Assembly: GCA_949825045.1 (NCBI GenBank)
Contig: OX463815.1
Location: 14,997,231-15,061,230 of the forward strand
Length of the DNA stretch: 64,000 nucleotides
DNA from: Argyresthia goedartella
Taxonomy: Eukaryota > Arthropoda > Insecta > Lepidoptera > Argyresthiidae
Reading direction: 5' to 3'
Positions 43,373 through 54,251 of this stretch are shown here, in pieces. Both the position numbers and the translations under genes were made by a program. The notes beneath the pieces were generated by a model. The model did no database searches and was not told where the DNA came from. It worked only from the letters and a program-made list of their open reading frames with translations. How positions within the stretch are numbered: position 1 is the first letter of the stretch; each line of letters begins with the position of its first letter.

Positions 43373-45117
43373 CAGTGGTGGTCATATAATTAAGAACGAC
43401 TATTTGAAAACAAGCTTTTTTCAAATTTACGAGAATAACACTTATTGCATATCGTTTTGTATCTCTCTCGGTATCGTAAAACTGTTTTACACAATCGTAG
43501 CATACAGTTATAATATGATAAATTCAACAATATTATTATATAAGTAAACTTTTTGTATATAATATATCTTAACATGTTATTGCAAACTTACTGGCTGGCC
43601 ACATAATTAAGAACGCTGGATAGTTTATTTTTTTATTCAAATTTAAATAGAGAACACTCTGTAACTAGGCCACTATTCGAGTAATTTTGGCGCCATTTAG
43701 TTCTGTAAAAGTCAAAAAGTTGATCGTTTCATAATAAAAAAATGGGAAAAAATAAAAGTTGTGATGCATATACAAGGGAAGTAATAATAAAACTTCGCGA
43801 TATGAATTGGTCATATAAAAAGATTGCCAATCATTTGCAGTGCTCAAAAACGATGATATTCCACGCTGTGAAGCATTTTAACACACATCAAACAACTTTA
43901 AATATTCCTCGTGTACCTAAACAGAGAAAGTCATCTCAGCGAGACGATCGAAATATCGTGCGTTTGGCAAAACAATACCCTTTTAAGGGGTCTAATGAGT
44001 TAAAAAAAGAATACTTTGGTGAAAATAACCCTTCAGCGATCTCAGCGCGCACTATCCGAAGGCGATTGGTAGAAGCGAAGTTGAACGGAAGGATAGCAAG
44101 AAAGGTGCCCATGTTGAAACAGTGTCATAGGAAAGCCCGGCTTGCATTTGCTAGGAGGTATGAAAGATGGACAGCAAGACAGTGGAAAAATGTTCTTTTC
44201 TCTGACGAAACAAAAATTAACAGAGTATGTTCTGATGGGAAACGATATGTTCGACGCCCTCCGAATACGGCATTCGACCCCAAGTACACAAACATGACAT
44301 TAAAGCATGGTGGTGGAAATGTGAAAATTTGGGGATGCTTCTCTGGTCATGGTGTTGGACCTGTTAGACTGATGGAAACATGGATCAATTCCAGTACAAA
44401 AATATACTCGAAGAAACTATGTTACCATATGCTGAAGACGTACTTCCGATTATTTGGACATTCCAACACGACAACGATCCGAAGCACACTGCACGCACCG
44501 TTAAAGAATTCCTCACATCTCAATCAGTTTCTGTCTTAGAATGGCCACCGAACAGCCCAGATTTAAATCCCATAGAGCATCTTTGGTGCGAAGTCAAGAA
44601 AAAGGTTTCAAATCGACGATGTGGTAACCTAACTGAGTTATATAACGTTTTTTTAGAAGAATGGCGCTCTATTTCTCTTGAAAAATGTCAAAAATTGATA
44701 GAATCAATGCCTCGTCGGTGTAAGGCAGTTATTAAAAGTCATGGTCACGCTACAAACTATTAACTTAGAATAAAATGTATTAAATTATAATTTTTAACAT
44801 TGTCACTGTCTTATTTAATGTGATTTGTAAAATCTAACTATCTACGGAAACAACTCTCGAGCAGCTTAAGAATCGTTCTTAATTATTTGTCCAGCATTTT
44901 TACTACTTGAATTTGTAATTATCGATAATCAAATCAATTTGTAAAAAAAATAGTAAATGTTATAAATATTTACCCCTAATCCCGTTTACTTTATCGATAT
45001 AGCTATTTCATAACACAACTAATTACTTTTAAGAAGGAACTTAAAAGTACACATAGCATAGTTTTGAAAAAAAATATCTGGTACTACAAATCGTTCTTAA
45101 TTATATGACCACCACTG
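43373..45117 (+). mobile_element. Tc1-like transposon with IR/DR ends
   Basis: 1,745-bp element with TA on each side (43371-43372, 45118-45119). The outer 27-bp inverted repeats read CAGTGGTGGTCATATAATTA inward from both ends. Each end also has a second inner copy in the same direction: GGCCACATAATTAAGAACG at about 43596 and its inverted counterpart TTCTTAATTATTTGTCC at about 44874. Two direct repeats within each terminal region is the IR/DR arrangement known from some Tc1-family elements. The transposase has a single frameshift. Confidence 0.9.
43742..44763 (+). pseudogene. Tc1-like transposase (DD34E) with one frameshift
   Basis: The ATG at 43742 (MGKNKSCDAYTRE) opens a bipartite HTH region (to about residue 115), then FSDETKINRV with the first catalytic Asp and HGGGNVKIWGCFSGHG. 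Near 44385, in a short run of A, a one-base change shifts the frame; the second half (from 44380, MDQFQYKNILEE) has the second Asp in FQHDNDPKHT and the Glu in SPDLNPIEHLW, 34 residues apart. It ends at TAA 44761-44763. Apart from that single indel the gene appears complete, about 340 codons, so the copy is recent. Confidence 0.9.
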
Positions 45118-45132
45118 TATATACTTTTTATA

Positions 45133-45418
45133 CACCGCGGCCTCACGCGCGTTCTACTTAATTGGTCATCTTAACTTACATCGTCAGCAATGTTATTTCC
45201 TTAGAGAGTTTAGGTTATCGATGTAATTAGATATTTTAGTTAGAATACAACAACTCTCCATGTAACCACAACTTACGGGAAATTAGTTTCCATAATCTCT
45301 CATGTACCTTTTGCGTTGGAATATACTTTGATTGGACTTTTTATCTTTAACTTCATCTCTCGTCAACTACAACAACGGGGAACCATCTCAAGACACACAC
45401 TACGGGGTGACCCATACA
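45133..45418 (+). repeat. BEL-1 3' LTR, missing its first ~25 bp
   Basis: It matches 12267-12543 (shared words include GTCAGCAATGTTATTTCCTT and CTCATGTACCTTTTGCGTTG) and ends CCCATACA like the 5' LTR. It is followed by CAGTC (45419-45423), the duplicate of 12237-12241. The start of the LTR is replaced by AT-rich sequence next to the Tc1 element. Confidence 0.85.
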
Positions 45419-45639
45419 CAGTCTATGGGAACATGGAGCGGTTGTTCGCTTGCTGAGCAGCCGACTCCTGTCTTTTTAGGGTTCCGTACCCAAAGGGTAA
45501 AAACGGGACCCTATCACTAAGTTCTTGGGTTGTTGTTATAGGCAGGCAGTATGGGTTCTTGCCCAATAGGCCCGAATTTTGCCAGCTCGTCTGCTTGAGT
45601 TTTCCTTGGATTTCTTCGTATCCGGGGACCCGTGCAATA

Positions 45640-46735
45640 ATTATTTACGAAACAAATGCGTGGAAAGATCGTAGGCACTCTATAGGTGTTTTTTGTGACC
45701 TATCCAAGGCTGTGCAGACCACGAAACATTGCTCTTAAAACTAAAACACTACGGCATAAAAGGCAATAGCTCATCAAAGGCAATAGAGATCTTATTTAGA
45801 AGGTAGGGTTCAAAAGGCTCACATTAATAAAACAAAATCGTAGGGTTCTCAGATGAAGATGGGAGTCCTACAGGGATCTATTCTGGGTCCGTTCCTTTTC
45901 CTCGTGTATGTAAATGGTTGCCATTCATGGTACAAAACATGTCAGAGATAGTATTATTTGCAGATGTCACGTCACTATTTTTTTTAATTAGGAGACTGGT
46001 AAATACATGAAACTAATAATGCTCTCTTGCGAGTACTAGACTGGTTTACTGCCAATAACTTGCTTCTGATTTCTTGAATTCAAAAAAGACAAAGTGCATA
46101 AAATTCACTTTACCTAATGTAAGGCAAGTTGAGAGTAACATTGTATTGGGGAAAGATAAACTAAAACTAGTAGATGAAGCTATATCTCTCGGCATCACTA
46201 TTGATGCCAAACTACAGTGGGGTCCCAATATTGTAAAATTAGCATATAGACTTAGCTTGACTGAATTGACTCATGTTGCAACTACAAGGCTTGTATATTT
46301 TAATTAATTCCATAGCATTATGTCCTACGGCATACTACTTTGGGGACGGGCTGCTGACATTCAGACCATCTTCATTTTGCAGAAGAGAGTGATCCGATTT
46401 ATTTATAATGTAGGTATTAGAGAGTCTCTGAGAAATTTCTTCAAAGAAACCAACATCCTAACAGTTGCAAGTCAATATGTCTATGAAAACATAATATATG
46501 TGAAGAAAAATATCAGTAGCTTTAAAACCATTGATAGCCGCCACAATATGCAAACTAGAAAGAAACATAAATGTTCTTTTCCAATATTTTTACACACATT
46601 GATCTAGCCCCAAACTAGGATTCAAATTGAATAGTTAATGTTTTATTATGCTTGTTTGATTATGTTATGACGTTCATTAAGTCTCAATTTTTGTGCTATA
46701 TGAATAAAAATCTTTAAACTGAACTGTACTAAATA
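45640..46735 (+). pseudogene. LINE fragment, Jockey-like RT end (+ strand copy)
   Basis: Scattered frames of a LINE: IGVFCDLSKA (45685), MGVLQGSILGPFLFLVYVN (45860), then 46074-46307 (NIVLGKDKLKLVDEAISLG, TIDAKLQWGP) and 46320-46607 (MSYGILLWGRAADIQTIFIL). The 3' non-coding part includes TTGATCTAGCCCCAAACTAGG (46596-46616) and ends near AATAAAAATC at 46703. An inverted copy of the same family lies at 48360-49850. Confidence 0.8.
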
Positions 46736-48300
46736 TTAATAACCGCTTCTCCTCGCTTCCCACCGAAAATGATCACAAAGACAAATCAGAAAGAGAAGAA
46801 GTCTATGCTTAAGTGACTTTCCCCTCACCAAAACCCAAGAAGATAAAGAAAGATGCCGTCACTCTAACGCGAAAGCGACCCGGCAACACAGAGAGTGATT
46901 GATTACACCATCCGCTTATATTCCCGATATAATCATAACGGACGTCAAGAAAATCAACGACCTGACATACCTTAAAAAATTAGAAAAATAAACAAAAATT
47001 ACAAAACAAGACACGCCATGAATCTTAACAAAACAACCATCACGATCCGCGTATACAGAGCGGATATACTTTAGGATAATTCACCAAGTTAAAACGTTAG
47101 GTGAAAGATCGCTTGACACATGCGAGCCCAAGTAGCAACCTGTCAACCTGTCAATTACCTCTAGCGAAGTACCGTCCAGAAATATTGCTGGTGATTCCGC
47201 ATCTCCCTGCGCTTGCACTACAGTTTTCTCACATTGCTCGACAAATAAAACACCGCGGACGCCCTTGAAAACTTGTCCATGAGGCACTGGAGTTTCTCTG
47301 CGCTGTGTGAAACAAAAGCCGCATCGTCGGCATATAGATGACTGTCTTAGTGCAAGTCCTCGCGAAACCGCTTAGACTTGAGTAGGGCGATGTTATAAAG
47401 ATTCCCATCAGTCCTCGTATGTAGATAAACCAGCAGATCAGATGGATGGGTCAGCCTCGCCGAAAGCAACTTTTAAAAACAGTGAGATGAATATGTCGAA
47501 CAGGGTAGGTGCCGAGAAGCAGCCCCGGCGGCCACCTCTGTGAACCTCAAACGGAGCAGATGCGTTGAACACAACAGCTCCCTTCATATCCTCGTGGAAT
47601 GACTTGATGAGACTCAAGAGCTTAGGCGGACATCCAACTCTTTCAAGCGCTGGGTATAGCCCCTCTCTACCCACCGTGTCGAAGGCCTTGTTAAGATCCA
47701 CAAAGGCGATGAGTAGAGGGGATTGTTGCCCCCTACACATCTTTTGAACCTGGCGCAAAGTGAATATAAAATACACCGTAGAACGCTGTGTGCGTAAGCC
47801 GCGCTGAGTCTCGGGATATACGCGGTCGGCAAGTTTCTGCAGTTTACCCAGGACTACACGGGAAAATACTTTGCCTACGATGCTAAGAAGGGAAATACCG
47901 TGGTAGGAGTAATAGTCGCCACGTTCGTTGTTCCCTTTATTGACAAGATTAACATCGCGCATATCCTGTGGCACGCTTCCTTTTTCCCAGCATTTGGAAA
48001 GGTGTTAGGACGCATTTTATTTTAAGGACTTCTGTATAGATAAAGTCTTTCCCCAAACTCTTACCGCTCTTGAGCTATATGACGGCTTGATGTGATTCAT
48101 CTATCGTGGGTACGCGTCTAGTTCGTGCCAGGTTGCCATTTTCGGAATTCGATCCACTGCTTCCGGTTGATTGGACACGAGTAGAGGCCGGTGTAGTGTT
48201 CTACCCAACGGTTTAGCTGACGGGTGCTATCGGTGATGATAGTGCCATCAAAACCCAAGAAGATACTTGGGTGAGGGGAAAGTCACTTAAGCATAGACTT
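46736..48300 (-). pseudogene. Second LINE family, RT fragment on - strand
   Basis: 47974-47438 is a 178-codon frame with YHGISLLSIVGKVFSRVVL, GLRTQRSTVYFIFTLRQVQ, FVDLNKAFDTVGREGLYPAL and an altered HRGGRRGCFSAPTLF in place of G-V-K-Q-G-C. Downstream on the same strand (about 47400-47080) a frame with SHLYADDAAFVSHSAEKL gives the catalytic Y-A-D-D. The flanking 46740-46860 and 48240-48360 are inverted copies of one another (GACTTTCCCCTCACC and its complement). A dead LINE fragment of a different family from the surrounding inverted pair. Confidence 0.75.
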
Positions 48301-48359
48301 CTTCTCTTTCTGATTTTTCTTTGTGCTCATTTTCAGTGGAAAGCGAGGATAAGCGGTTA

Positions 48360-49850
48360 CTTATATTTAGTTCAGTTCATTTAAAAGATTTTAATTAATA
48401 TAGCACAAAAATTGAGACTTTTTGAACGCCATAACATTATCAAGCAAGCATAATAAAACATAAACTATTAAATTTTAATCCTAGTTTGGGGCTAGATCAA
48501 TGTTTGTAAATAGTGTCCAAGGCATCATTATTATTATTATTATTATTATTTAGTAGGTGCTTAACTACTTGTACATAATATATAGGGTGCAATGAACTGG
48601 TTTAATGCCAGATGTTGCTGTCTTGTAAAAAGTCATTAATTTTGTAGAAGGCCTTTGTGCACAAAGTGTGCTTTATACATTTTTAGAATAGAGCTTCAGT
48701 TATGTTTTGTATTTCTCGCGGAATTTTATTGTAGAAGCGTATACAGTATCCCAGCTACTAACTTTTGTAAGTCTGTACATTGGAAAAGAAAGTTTATGTT
48801 TATTTCTAGTTTGCACATTGTGGCGGCTATCAATGGTTTTAAAGCTACTGATATTTTTCTTCACATATATTATGTTTTCATAGACATATTGACTTGCAAC
48901 TGTTAGGATGTTAGTTTCTTTGAAGAAATTTCTCAGAGACTCTCTAGTACCTAGCTTATAAATCGGATCGCTCTCTTCTGCAAAATAAAGATGGCCTCAA
49001 TGTCAGCAGCCCGTCCTAATAGTATTATGCCGTAGGACATAATGCTATGGAATAACTAAAATATACAAGCTTAATAGTAGCAACGTGAGTCAATTCCCTG
49101 ATTATTTTAACTGCATATGCTGCGGAGCTAAGTCTATGTGCTAATTTTACAGTATAGGGACCCCACTGTATTTTGGCATCAATAGCGATGCCGAGAAATA
49201 CAGTTTCATCTACTAGTTTTAGTTTGTCTTTCCCCAATACAATGTTACTCTCAACTTGCCTTACATTAGGTAAAGTGAATTTTATGCACTTTGTCTTTTT
49301 TTATTCAGAAGCAAGTTATTGGCAGTAAACCAGCCTAGTACTCGCAAAAGAGCATTATTTGTATCATGTATTTTCCTGTCTTCTAATTTAAAAAAATAGT
49401 GACGTGTCATCTGCAAATAATACTATCTCTGATATTTTTTATACTATGAATGGCAAATCATTTACATACACGAAGAAAAGGAACAGAACCAGAATTGATC
49501 CCTGTGGGACTCCCATCTTCATCTGAGAACCCGACGTTCTACTAATGTGAGCCTTTTGAACCCTACCTTCTAAATAAGATCTCATAAGCTTAGAGATATT
49601 GGCTTTTATGCCGTATTATTTTAGTTTTAAGAGCAATGTTTCGTGGTCAACATCGTCAAATGCCTTGGACAGGTCACAAAAAAAAAAACGTGCCTACGAT
49701 CTTCCCACGCATTAAAAATATGTTTAACTAACATGACTCTAGCATCTGTTGTTTACCGCCCTTTTGTAAATCCAAACTGCTGGCTATGGAGAATTTGATG
49801 GGCATTTAATTTCCTGAACCTACTCCTAATTAATCTGAGTACACTATGGA
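48360..49850 (-). pseudogene. LINE fragment, Jockey-like (- strand copy)
   Basis: Inverted relative of 45640-46735. 49237-49025 encodes MGKDKLKLVDETVFLGIAID and YAVKIIRELTHVATIKLVYF; further 5' on the minus strand, near 49500, frames give VGSQMKMGVPQGSILVLF-like RT motif D and, near 49660, the F-D-V-D motif region. The 3' side has the same CTAGCCCCAAACTAGGATT element, then an (ATT)n run at 48527-48550. Multiple stops. Confidence 0.78.
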
Positions 49851-50399
49851 TTTGAAGGCACCATTTTCAGGAACTGAATTTCTGTTGGGAGTTGATCGCC
49901 AATGTCTATCTTTATGCCGGGCTGTCTTGTGGCTTGCAGGTTGGGCTTGTTACTTGATTGTTGAGACGGTATTGCGAGCCCACGCAGCGGCGGCGGCGAC
50001 GGTAGTTTCGACGGTAGCAGTAGTCATGGCGCCGCGCCACCAGATGTAAGCTGACTACAAAACACTAACCGCGCAACGTGGCGCCCGGCAATTAATATGG
50101 CGTGACCCGCCTGGCGAAGTCTTTGCATTTGTATGTTGGGTCTTGGGTATTTATTTATACTTCGACATAATATGTTCACTATGCCGCACTCACAGGTCAC
50201 TTTTTCTTCACTTTGAAGTCCCTTAATTTGCAAGTATTTCACATTTATCTGTCTGTTGAACTTGCGACAGTTTATCCTGTTTATTTTGCAGAAATGTATA
50301 ATTTATATAGCACACGACTATATTTCGTCGAGTTCATTTAATCTGTTCACTATACTCTAAATGATTAATATACGAAGCAAACTGACAGGATCGATGTTG
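49851..50399. other. No gene recognised
   Basis: Contains a GC-rich block (49975-50045, with CGGCGGCGGCGACGG) and unassigned sequence. Open frames here lack any recognisable motif. It may be part of the LINE-D body or other old repeats. Confidence 0.45.
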
Positions 50400-50593
50400 T
50401 CACTTTCTGGTGAGCATAAAAGTAATAAATGGTGAATCAATAATAAAAATAATAATAAATACTGAAGTCCATCAAGAGAAAGTTGGAACCTGATTATGAC
50501 AAGGTCAATATCACCGGAAGAAGTCAGGGAAGCAATATCATCCGCAAATCAAGCTAGTTTGAAACGAGTTTGAACCGGAAAGTCATTAATATA
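50400..50593 (-). pseudogene. LINE-D (Jockey-like) RT, part downstream of the insertion
   Basis: Minus-strand reading: INDFPVQTRFKL, a stop, then FADDIASLTSSGDIDL, i.e. the catalytic F-A-D-D motif. It joins the LINE-D piece that ends at 57335 once the element 50594-57332 is removed. Confidence 0.75.
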
Positions 50594-51080
50594 CAGGGTG
50601 TCCCTAAAAGAATGGTCCAACGTAAAAGGGAAGACAGCTAACCTTATTTCCTAAAACTAATTTAAATATATAAAAAAAGGTACGGTTACCAATCTTTTTT
50701 ATTTTTCCGGAATTTTCCATTCCGTCTTCCGAACATCATGTTTTTAATGCTGTCGCTGCTAATGATGACATTTCCAAGATCTTATTTTTGAAGAATAAAG
50801 CTAAATAGTAACAATATAACCAGATAAGATTTTTGTTCGTAACTGTTATTAATGACTTAGAAAAAAATCCCGAGTACAAATATTATTTTTAGTTCCTTAA
50901 GAGGACCGAAATAAAATAAAAAACTCCTGCAAAAAATGTATGGCATTAAACTGAACCATTCTTTTAAAAACTTGTACACCTACAGATTTGTAAATTAATA
51001 TAAAACTTAGGACTAGACTTTGTCGTCGCAATGTTATCGCTATTATTCTGAAAACTGGTGCTAATTTTAAATAATTAAAT
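50594..51080 (+). repeat. Long terminal inverted repeat, left
   Basis: It shares with 56845-57332 (inverted) the words GGTCCAACGT, CTTATTTCCTAAAACTAAT, TTTTTCCGGAATTTTCCATT, AATGCTGTCGCTGCTAATGA and AATCCCGAGTACAAATATT. Divergence is moderate, with several indels. Confidence 0.85.
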
Positions 51081-51156
51081 AAAAAATTAAATCTGCGTTA
51101 AACGTATTGTAGTGTCTAAAATGTTTGCATACCAAAATCACCAAGAAAGACACCTT

Positions 51157-51598
51157 TTTTTCTTAATTCATAATTTCTTTATTGCACACAAATGATATAA
51201 AAAAGAGTTACATAAAAATAGTGTACAAAGGCGAGCTTATCTCTAATAAGAGATCTTTTCCAGCAAACCAGGTTAAAGTTGGAGATGTTGATTGCTGAGC
51301 AGGGGTAGACCTATGTGTACAACAATATGACGAAATAAACGAGTACTTACATAAATATTAATAAATAAAATAAAACATTGAATGACTATAATTATATACT
51401 AAATACTTATAATATAATACTAACTACTACTATTATATATAAATGTGCTAATAAATACTTACATATATACTACCTACAGGAATTACAATTCTAAAGAGAG
51501 AGGTAATGCTTCTTCATGCGACTTTTAAATATATTGAGAGTAGGACTGTCCCTGATGGTGCCAGGGAGTGCATTCCACAACCGAATGGCCTGTAGCTA
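51157..51598 (-). repeat. LINE 3' end fragment (antisense)
   Basis: Non-coding. It starts on the + strand with a T-rich tract and AATTTCTTTATTGCACACAA, the complement of a typical insect LINE 3' end with AATAAAG. It includes ATCTCTAATAAGAGATC and ends at TGGCCTGTAGC, where the poly-T of the next LINE begins (51599). A second LINE seems to have landed beside or in it. Confidence 0.65.
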
Positions 51599-53126
51599 TT
51601 TTTTTTCATTTCATTTATTGCCATAAATTACAGTTGTTATAGGTACAGATGGTCGTACAACTTAAAACTTAGTTCCATGTAATTTTACTCAGCGAGTGTA
51701 GCATACAATTTGATTAAAGACACAATAACTATAATATATCATGCATAACATATAGGATTAGCAATAAATATTCAATACAATGTCACAGGGCTCGAGATCA
51801 ATGAATTAAATTACATTAAATCGAATTAAAATTTGACTAAAATTAATTTAAGTAAAAAACAAGTTAGAATTAAATAAAAAATAATAAGAGGTAAATAATC
51901 GTCATATATGTCACTCACTAATAGAATATGTCACTATACAATAATTGGTCAATACAATTATATTATAATACGCAAGGCAAACAGGATAAAATAAACAGCC
52001 GCCACAATCCTATTCGCTAATTATTCTTAAAATTATAAAACTCGTCCAAATTATAGGGCGACACAGTTAACAAATAGTCTTTTAGACCTTTTCCAGTTAG
52101 TATTTTAATACTTAAGGGTAGGCTGTTGTACACTTTGATGGCAGTCAACTTTGTAGCACGTGTATAGGAAGCTGTTCGACAATGTGGGACCTCTAAGTAG
52201 CCCTTGTTTCTTTCATTTAGTCTTTCACTTAAACCTGGTTTTTTTTGGAGAAACTTAAGTGGATAGCGCCTTGTAAGTTTGCACAATTCAATTACATATA
52301 GAGCAGTGATTGTGTGAATTTTCAACTCTCTAAAAGACTCTCTACAAGACTCCATGCTAGAGCCTATGTTGTTTAAAATGCGGATGGCTCTCTTCTGCAA
52401 GATAAAGATTCTATTTATATCGACGCTACCTCCCCAAACAGCCAAACCGTAAAGCACTCTTGACTGAAAGAAGGCAAAGTAGGCTTGCAAGGCTGCTTTC
52501 TTTGAAGCAATTTTAATAAGGGATCTTAAAGCATAACAGAAACTACTGCATTTGCCAACCAATTTGTCTACATGTCTCATCCAGTTTAGGTTACTGTCCG
52601 TGTAGATTCCCAGAAATTTTACATAAGAAGCAGATTCAATTTCTTCGTCCCTTATTTTTATGCTGAGTTGTGGTACTTGGGTGTTGTAGTTTCTGAAATG
52701 AATCAATTTCGTTTTACCTACGTTTGTTTTACCTACGCTAAACCCGTGCTCATAGGACGCGGTGTTATGCTGTGGAGTTGTGAGCAAAGAAAATGCGTGA
52801 GTTCTCCGAGGCCTGCTGGAAGAAAGAAATTGAAAACTGTCTCGTAGGAAAGTTGGATAGCGTGGATTCCGTAAAATGTTGTAGAGGAAATTGAGAATGT
52901 GAGAATCCCGGCAAAGACGGATCGGCAGCCACTTTAATTCCTTGCGATGTTGTGATACATGGTCGTACTTGCGCAGCCCGAAAATAAACCGAATCCCGAG
53001 ATTTTGAAGTCGTTCGAGTTTGTTCAGTAGTTCTTCGTTAGCACTGACCCAGCATACATCAGCATAGTCGATGAGGGGTAGAAGGAGAGACTGAGCGAGT
53101 GTGATTTTGGTCTGTTGAGGCAACAA
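51599..53126 (-). pseudogene. Chimeric LINE 3' half: two LINE families joined in one frame
   Basis: The minus-strand frame 53126-52017 (369 codons) has no stop. Its first third is the C-terminal region of a CR1/Kiri-type ORF (LAQSLLLPLIDYADVCW, LERLQNLGIRFIFGLRKY, RRTHAFSLLTTPQHNTASY). At about 52735 it changes to a different, Jockey-like LINE: GKTKLIHFRNYNTQ, ASYVKFLGIYTDSNLNW, LYGLAVWGGSVDINRIFILQ, ending NLDEFYNFKNN. The latter resembles the frames at 45640-46735. The 3' tail on the minus strand ends in an A-rich tract at 51599. The junction has a duplicated GTAGGTAAAAC word. It looks like template switching during reverse transcription. Confidence 0.75.
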
Positions 53127-53231
53127 GTACTGAAGTTTCCTAAGAGAGTGAAAAGTCGCAAATACTCGGCGACTGACTTCATTAACATGCGAAGACCAGG
53201 ACAGCTGGTTATCAAAGATAAGACCCAGGTT

Positions 53232-54251
53232 TTAAGCTTTATCGCTATATATGATTATGGTACCATTGAAAGTGACAGGTGGAATGGGCTGTTGCTGTAA
53301 CAAGTTAAGAGAATGTCTGGTACCTATGATCATAGCCTGGGACTTGCTCGGATTGACCAGTAGTCCGAAAGATGAAGCCCAGCTTCTCACCCCCTCCAAA
53401 TCAGCGTTCAGTGCCGCAACAGCAGAGTTATAAGAGAAGTGGCGATAAATCTGGAGATCATCAGCATAAAGATGATATGAGGAAGACAGGATGTCCGAGA
53501 TGGAGTTTATGAAAATCGAGAATAGAATAGGAGAAAGAATACCACCTTGAGGGACGCCTAAAAGGAGGTCACACCATTCAGTGGAAGTCTCCTCCGACCT
53601 GATACGCTGTTGCCGATCCCTCAAATAAGAGTCGAACCAGCTGGCAGAGAAGGAAGAGACGTTCAGGGATCTGAGAAGCTCAACGAGAATGTCGAAATCT
53701 ACGCTGTTGAAGGCACTACTGAAATCAAGTAAAGCCAACACGGAAAGCTGTTTGCGGTCCATGGCTAGCTGGATGTCATCTGTGACCTTCAGCAGAGCCG
53801 TGACGGTGCTATGACCCGGTCGGAATCCTGACTGGAACTTGTTAAGCAGATTGTTTGAGGAGAGGTAATAGGAAAACTGGTTATGGACAATGGTCTCAAG
53901 GACTTTGGAGAGGATGGGCAAGATTGAAATGGGACGGTACTCTTTGAAAGAGGTGGGACTAGAGGTTTTGGGTAGTGGGATGACTAGTACTTTTTTCCAC
54001 ACTGTGGGGACAACGCCATTAGATAAATAATAGTTTATAACATGTGTTATTGCTGGTAATAGTTCGTCTAGGATTGTCAGTAGCATTTTAAGGCAAACTT
54101 TGTCATCGCCTACAGCTTTCGAGTTGACTGCTAATAGCGCCTTCTTGACCGCATTGATTTCAACCTTACTCAAGTTGAATGGTGTGGTGTTGGGTAAGGG
54201 TTTAGAGCGCAGGCTCTGAAGAGTGGCTTGTTTAACCTTGGGATCCATCAC
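53232..54251 (-). pseudogene. LINE-B reverse transcriptase
   Basis: A 339-codon open frame on the minus strand with the complete set of RT blocks: KAVGDDKVCLKMLL, EYRPISILPILSKVLETI, FQSGFRPGHSTVTALLK, LALLDFSSAFNSVDFDIL, LLGVPQGGILSPILFSIFI and YHLYADDLQIY (catalytic Y-A-D-D). After about 53232 the frame breaks and continues in 53126-52017. LINE-B appears to be CR1/Kiri-like by motif style. All catalytic residues are present; frameshifts at both ends inactivate the ORF. Confidence 0.85.

Larger units (their letters stand above)
12242..45418 (+). mobile_element. BEL-1: BEL/Pao LTR retrotransposon expanded by nested insertions
   Basis: A single BEL/Pao element occupies 33 kb because other elements inserted into it. 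The 5' LTR (12242-12543) is preceded by CAGTC and the 3' LTR (45133-45418) is followed by CAGTC (45419-45423), the expected 5-bp target duplication. Own sequence: LTR, gag (about 12740-14297), protease and start of RT (14223-15291), rest of RT, RNase H and integrase (25598-28536), envelope-like region (about 28560-30289), then the 3' LTR. Insertions are element X with BEL-2 inside (15292-25592), a small repeat (29004-29415), Gypsy-1 (30294-33449), LINE-A with a 2.2-kb insert, Gypsy-2 and a Tc1 element (up to 45117). All genes are broken. Confidence 0.85.

Noticed and set aside
49846..50049. 67-codon ORF over a GC-rich block
   Set aside because: The alanine run comes from a CGG/GCG repeat; no motif or context supports a gene.
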